Of a DNA stretch of 8,112 bases, positions 6,111 to 8,112 are shown one piece after another. The DNA is taken from assembly GCA_024543015.1 (NCBI GenBank), contig JAMXCY010000006.1:8710-16821 (forward strand), in the 5' to 3' direction. The notes below the pieces were generated by a model that saw only the letters and a program-made list of their open reading frames with translations, was not told where the DNA came from and did not search any database. Made by a program: the position numbers and the translations under genes. Every line of letters begins with the position of its first letter. Position 1 is the first letter of the stretch. Source of the DNA: Candidatus Omnitrophota bacterium. Its GTDB lineage: Bacteria; Omnitrophota; Gorgyraeia; JAFGHF01.

Positions 6111-6914
6111 GTGATTCGCAAGGCCCAGGCAGCAGGACAATTTTATCCGGCTAGCGCTTCCGGATTAGATAAACAGATTAAGCAACTTATCGAGGAAAAC
6201 GCCGAGAGGGAAGATGCCTTAGGGCTTCTCTCGCCACATGCCGGATACATCTACTCAGGCAAAGTAGCTGCCTGTTGTTTTTCCCGGATTAAATTAACCA
6301 AAACAGTGGTTATTTTAGGCCCTAATCACACCAGCCTTGGCGCACCCTTTAGCATTGTCTCTTCAGGCAGATGGCAGACACCCCTAGGCAATGTAGAGAT
6401 AAACAGCTCTTTAGCCAAGGAGATCCTAAAAGCATCAAAATATTTACAAGAAGACTCTCAAGCCCACACCTATGAACATTCCATTGAGGTACAATTACCT
6501 TTTCTACAGCATTTTTTGGCTGAGGTAAAGATAGTACCGATAGTTGTCTCCATTGCAGACTTCAAGACCTTTGATCAAATCGGTAAAGCGATAGCAGAGG
6601 GCATAAAAAAACTGGGAGAGAAGATTCTAGTGATAGCCTCAAGCGACATGACTCACTATGAACCTCAACAGAAAGCCAAGGCCAACGATAATTTAGCTAT
6701 TGAAGCAATCCTTCAATTAGATGGCCGGGAACTGCTGGAGCGGATAAGGCGATTTAATATTACCATGTGTGGCTATGGGCCGGTGATTTCAATGCTCTCA
6801 GCGGTCAAGGCCTTAGGGGCAAAAGGCGCCCGTTTGCTTAAATATGAAACTAGCGGCAAGACCTCAGGCGACTATTCTTCAGTAGTAGGCTATGCCGGCA
6901 TTGTGGTTCAATAG
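6111..6914 (+). CDS. amrB: Memo-family protein (AmmeMemoRadiSam system protein B)
   Basis: This 267-aa protein starts at GTG behind GGGAG (6101-6105), which overlaps the end of the preceding gene. It spans the full Memo fold, which is structurally related to LigB-type extradiol dioxygenases. Family landmarks are RKAQAAGQFYPAS near the start, SPHAGYIYSG at 41-50, LGPNHTS at 69-75, WQTPLGNVE at 88-96, EHSIEVQLPFLQ at 122-133, ASSDMTHYE at 176-184, MCGYGP at 219-224, and YETSGKTSGDYSSVVGYAG to the end. H43, H73 and C220 correspond to the conserved His/His/Cys pocket of human Memo. The bacterial protein has no established reaction. It is often encoded with an AMMECR1-domain protein and a radical-SAM protein, and neither is next to it here. 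Instead it follows the TIM-barrel gene by one base and precedes rmuC by 15. Confidence 0.93.
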   Translation: MIRKAQAAGQFYPASASGLDKQIKQLIEENAEREDALGLLSPHAGYIYSGKVAACCFSRIKLTKTVVILGPNHTSLGAPFSIVSSGRWQTPLGNVEINSSLAKEILKASKYLQEDSQAHTYEHSIEVQLPFLQHFLAEVKIVPIVVSIADFKTFDQIGKAIAEGIKKLGEKILVIASSDMTHYEPQQKAKANDNLAIEAILQLDGRELLERIRRFNITMCGYGPVISMLSAVKALGAKGARLLKYETSGKTSGDYSSVVGYAGIVVQ

Positions 6915-6929
6915 ACTAAGGAAGAAGAG

Positions 6930-7901
6930 ATGGATTTCACTGTTATATTTTTAGCGGCAGCAGTAGCTTTAGCAATAGCCATCTGGGGTATCATCTTGTT
7001 AATAAAGATACTCAAACCCGCCAAGCCGCCTTTATCATCGGAAGAACTTATTAAGACATTCGCTGATGTTGGCGCCTTTAAGGCAACCCTGCAATCCGTA
7101 GAAGGAGGACAAAGAGATCTTTCTTTAAGCATTAAAGAAACACAGAAAGTAGTAGACCATATCAAGACCGATTACGAAGCGCGAAAACTTATCTTTGAAC
7201 GCTTGCATGAATCTGTAGAAAGAATGGAAGATACCATCTCCGGCACAAAAAGGCGGGGAGAGGCAGGAGAAAATATCCTTCAAGAGATCTTTAAGTCTTT
7301 TCCTCCAAGTATGATTACCAGGAACTTCCGCATCTCCGGCAAAGAGGTGGAATTCGCCCTGATTTTAAGTGATGACAAAGTCGTCCCTATTGACTCTAAG
7401 TGGACTGCCCAAGAACTACTTAGGGCCTTTGCCCAGGAAAAGGACAAAGCACAGCGTTTAGCCTTAAGCAGTAAAATCGAAAATGAAATCAGCAAAAGGG
7501 TCTCTGAGGTAGCTCAATATATAGATCCCTCACGCACTGTCTCCTGGGCAGTAGCTGCGATTCCTGACGCTGCCTTCTCTATATGCCGCAAGGCCCACCT
7601 AGAAGCTTATAAGAAAGGCGTAATCGTAATTCCTTATTGTTTGGTTTTGCCTTACATTTTAACTTTATTTAATCTACACCTACAATATGCTGGTTCAATC
7701 GATATGGAAAACCTGCAACATTATATTATGGATATTAAAAGACGTATTGAAAAAATGGAAGGTATGCTGGAGAAAAGTATTGTTCGCGGCGTAACGATGA
7801 TTGACAACGCCATAACTGAATACAGACAAGATATCGGTTCAATCCGCAGCTCTTTAATTAATTTACAAACTCCTAAATCCAAGAAACAAAGTAGGGCATA
7901 A
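6930..7901 (+). CDS. rmuC: RmuC-like DNA recombination-limiting protein
   Basis: This 323-aa protein has one N-terminal membrane helix (about 4-28). A coiled-coil-like segment (about 60-105) follows, then the RmuC domain: KRRGEAGENILQEI at 107-120, VEFALIL at 140-146, VVPIDSKW at 151-158, DPSRTVSWAVAAIPDAA at 199-215, and EAYKKGVIVIPYCLVLPYI at 225-243. A final helical region runs at about 260-310. The E141 and D155-x-K157 arrangement fits the proposed PD-(D/E)XK nuclease-like core. In E. coli, RmuC loss raises inversion at short inverted repeats, and the exact activity is unproven. It is shorter than the E. coli protein, mainly in the coiled coil. The usual DA(K/F) after PID is replaced by PIDSKW, which keeps the acidic and lysine residues. 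The site AAGGAAG (6918-6924) supports ATG 6930. The stop overlaps the next start by one base (TAATG). Confidence 0.88.
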   Translation: MDFTVIFLAAAVALAIAIWGIILLIKILKPAKPPLSSEELIKTFADVGAFKATLQSVEGGQRDLSLSIKETQKVVDHIKTDYEARKLIFERLHESVERMEDTISGTKRRGEAGENILQEIFKSFPPSMITRNFRISGKEVEFALILSDDKVVPIDSKWTAQELLRAFAQEKDKAQRLALSSKIENEISKRVSEVAQYIDPSRTVSWAVAAIPDAAFSICRKAHLEAYKKGVIVIPYCLVLPYILTLFNLHLQYAGSIDMENLQHYIMDIKRRIEKMEGMLEKSIVRGVTMIDNAITEYRQDIGSIRSSLINLQTPKSKKQSRA

Positions 7902-8112
7902 TGAATAAAAGCAAGGTCCTGGTTATCTTAAAAATATTGGTCAGTATATCCTTGCTTACGCTTTTATGCTGGATGAAGCGGGAAAAATTCAACGATATCT
8001 GGAACCTGCTGCAATCTATCAACACAGCTGTTTTTGCCTTGGCCTTTTTAATATTTACATTGACCTTGGGGATTATGTCCTGGAGGTTAAAAATCGCCTT
8101 AACCATACAAAA
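7901..8112 (+). CDS. Flippase-like / LPG-synthase-TM family membrane protein (partial, 3' end outside window)
   Basis: The first 70 codons of an open frame run off the right edge. The start is MNKSKVLVILKILVSISLLT, with a first helix at about 6-24. A polar stretch KREKFNDIWNLLQSIN follows, then a second long hydrophobic helix at about 45-62 and SWRLKIALTIQ. The order of helix, amphipathic segment with a (D/N)-x2-x-LL pattern, helix, and W-R-x-x-x-x-L matches the N-terminus of the UPF0104/YbhN/AglD-type family (Pfam LPG_synthase_TM). These multi-pass proteins are often annotated as lysylphosphatidylglycerol synthase transmembrane or flippase-like proteins. The specific lipid substrate is unknown. 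Its ATG shares a base with the rmuC stop, so it is co-translated with rmuC. The call rests on a short N-terminal fragment. Confidence 0.7.
   Translation, partial: MNKSKVLVILKILVSISLLTLLCWMKREKFNDIWNLLQSINTAVFALAFLIFTLTLGIMSWRLKIALTIQ

Noticed and set aside
6111..8112. Possible defence island built on RmuC, Memo and a membrane protein
   Set aside because: RmuC and Memo are broadly distributed housekeeping-type families. There is no toxin, effector, sensor, integrase or repeat array beside them.

Overview
The window is a densely packed, single-strand (+) stretch of a bacterial chromosome. It holds ten protein genes, two of them cut by the window edges, plus a tiny upstream ORF. I see no tRNA, rRNA, CRISPR array, transposase or phage gene. 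The TonB-like protein, the Pcm repair enzyme and the secreted two-half M16 peptidase point to a didermic (Gram-negative-type) bacterium. The moderate A+T content, TTG starts, the small two-helix membrane protein ending in LAIAKE, and the gene mix resemble uncultured candidate-phylum genomes such as Omnitrophota. That placement is a low-confidence inference from memory of similar proteins, not a measured result.

Layout. Bases 1-1957 hold a first tandem group: the tail of a family 2 glycosyltransferase, pcm (overlapping it by one base in TAATG), a small multi-drug export family membrane protein with a TTG start, and a short TonB-like protein. Bases 1958-2065 are the only clear transcriptional break. 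They contain two copies of a TGAGCGMAGTCGAA repeat followed by a very good sigma-70-type promoter (TTGATA, 17 nt, TATACT with extended -10 TG). Bases 2066-8112 look like one long transcription unit: a 65-aa membrane protein, ribosomal protein S21 (rpsU, 52 aa), a secreted M16 zinc peptidase, a xylose-isomerase-like TIM-barrel protein, a Memo-family protein (AmmeMemoRadiSam protein B), an RmuC-like protein, and the start of a flippase-like (LPG synthase TM) integral membrane protein. Spacers between these genes after rpsU are 28, 18, 1, 15 and -1 bases.

How they fit together. The upstream group is loosely about the cell envelope and protein repair. In the downstream unit, S21 supplies translation initiation, the M16 enzyme would degrade peptides outside the cytoplasmic membrane, and the TIM-barrel/Memo pair are two probable metal or metal-like-site proteins of unknown substrate, translated almost without a gap. 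RmuC is a membrane-anchored PD-(D/E)XK-like protein linked to limiting DNA rearrangement. I find no clear dedicated new system. The most useful corrections are the rpsU gene, which is easily missed because it is short, and the M16 start, which should be TTG at 2495 rather than ATG at 2420. The most interesting context is the orphan Memo gene coupled to the TIM-barrel gene.
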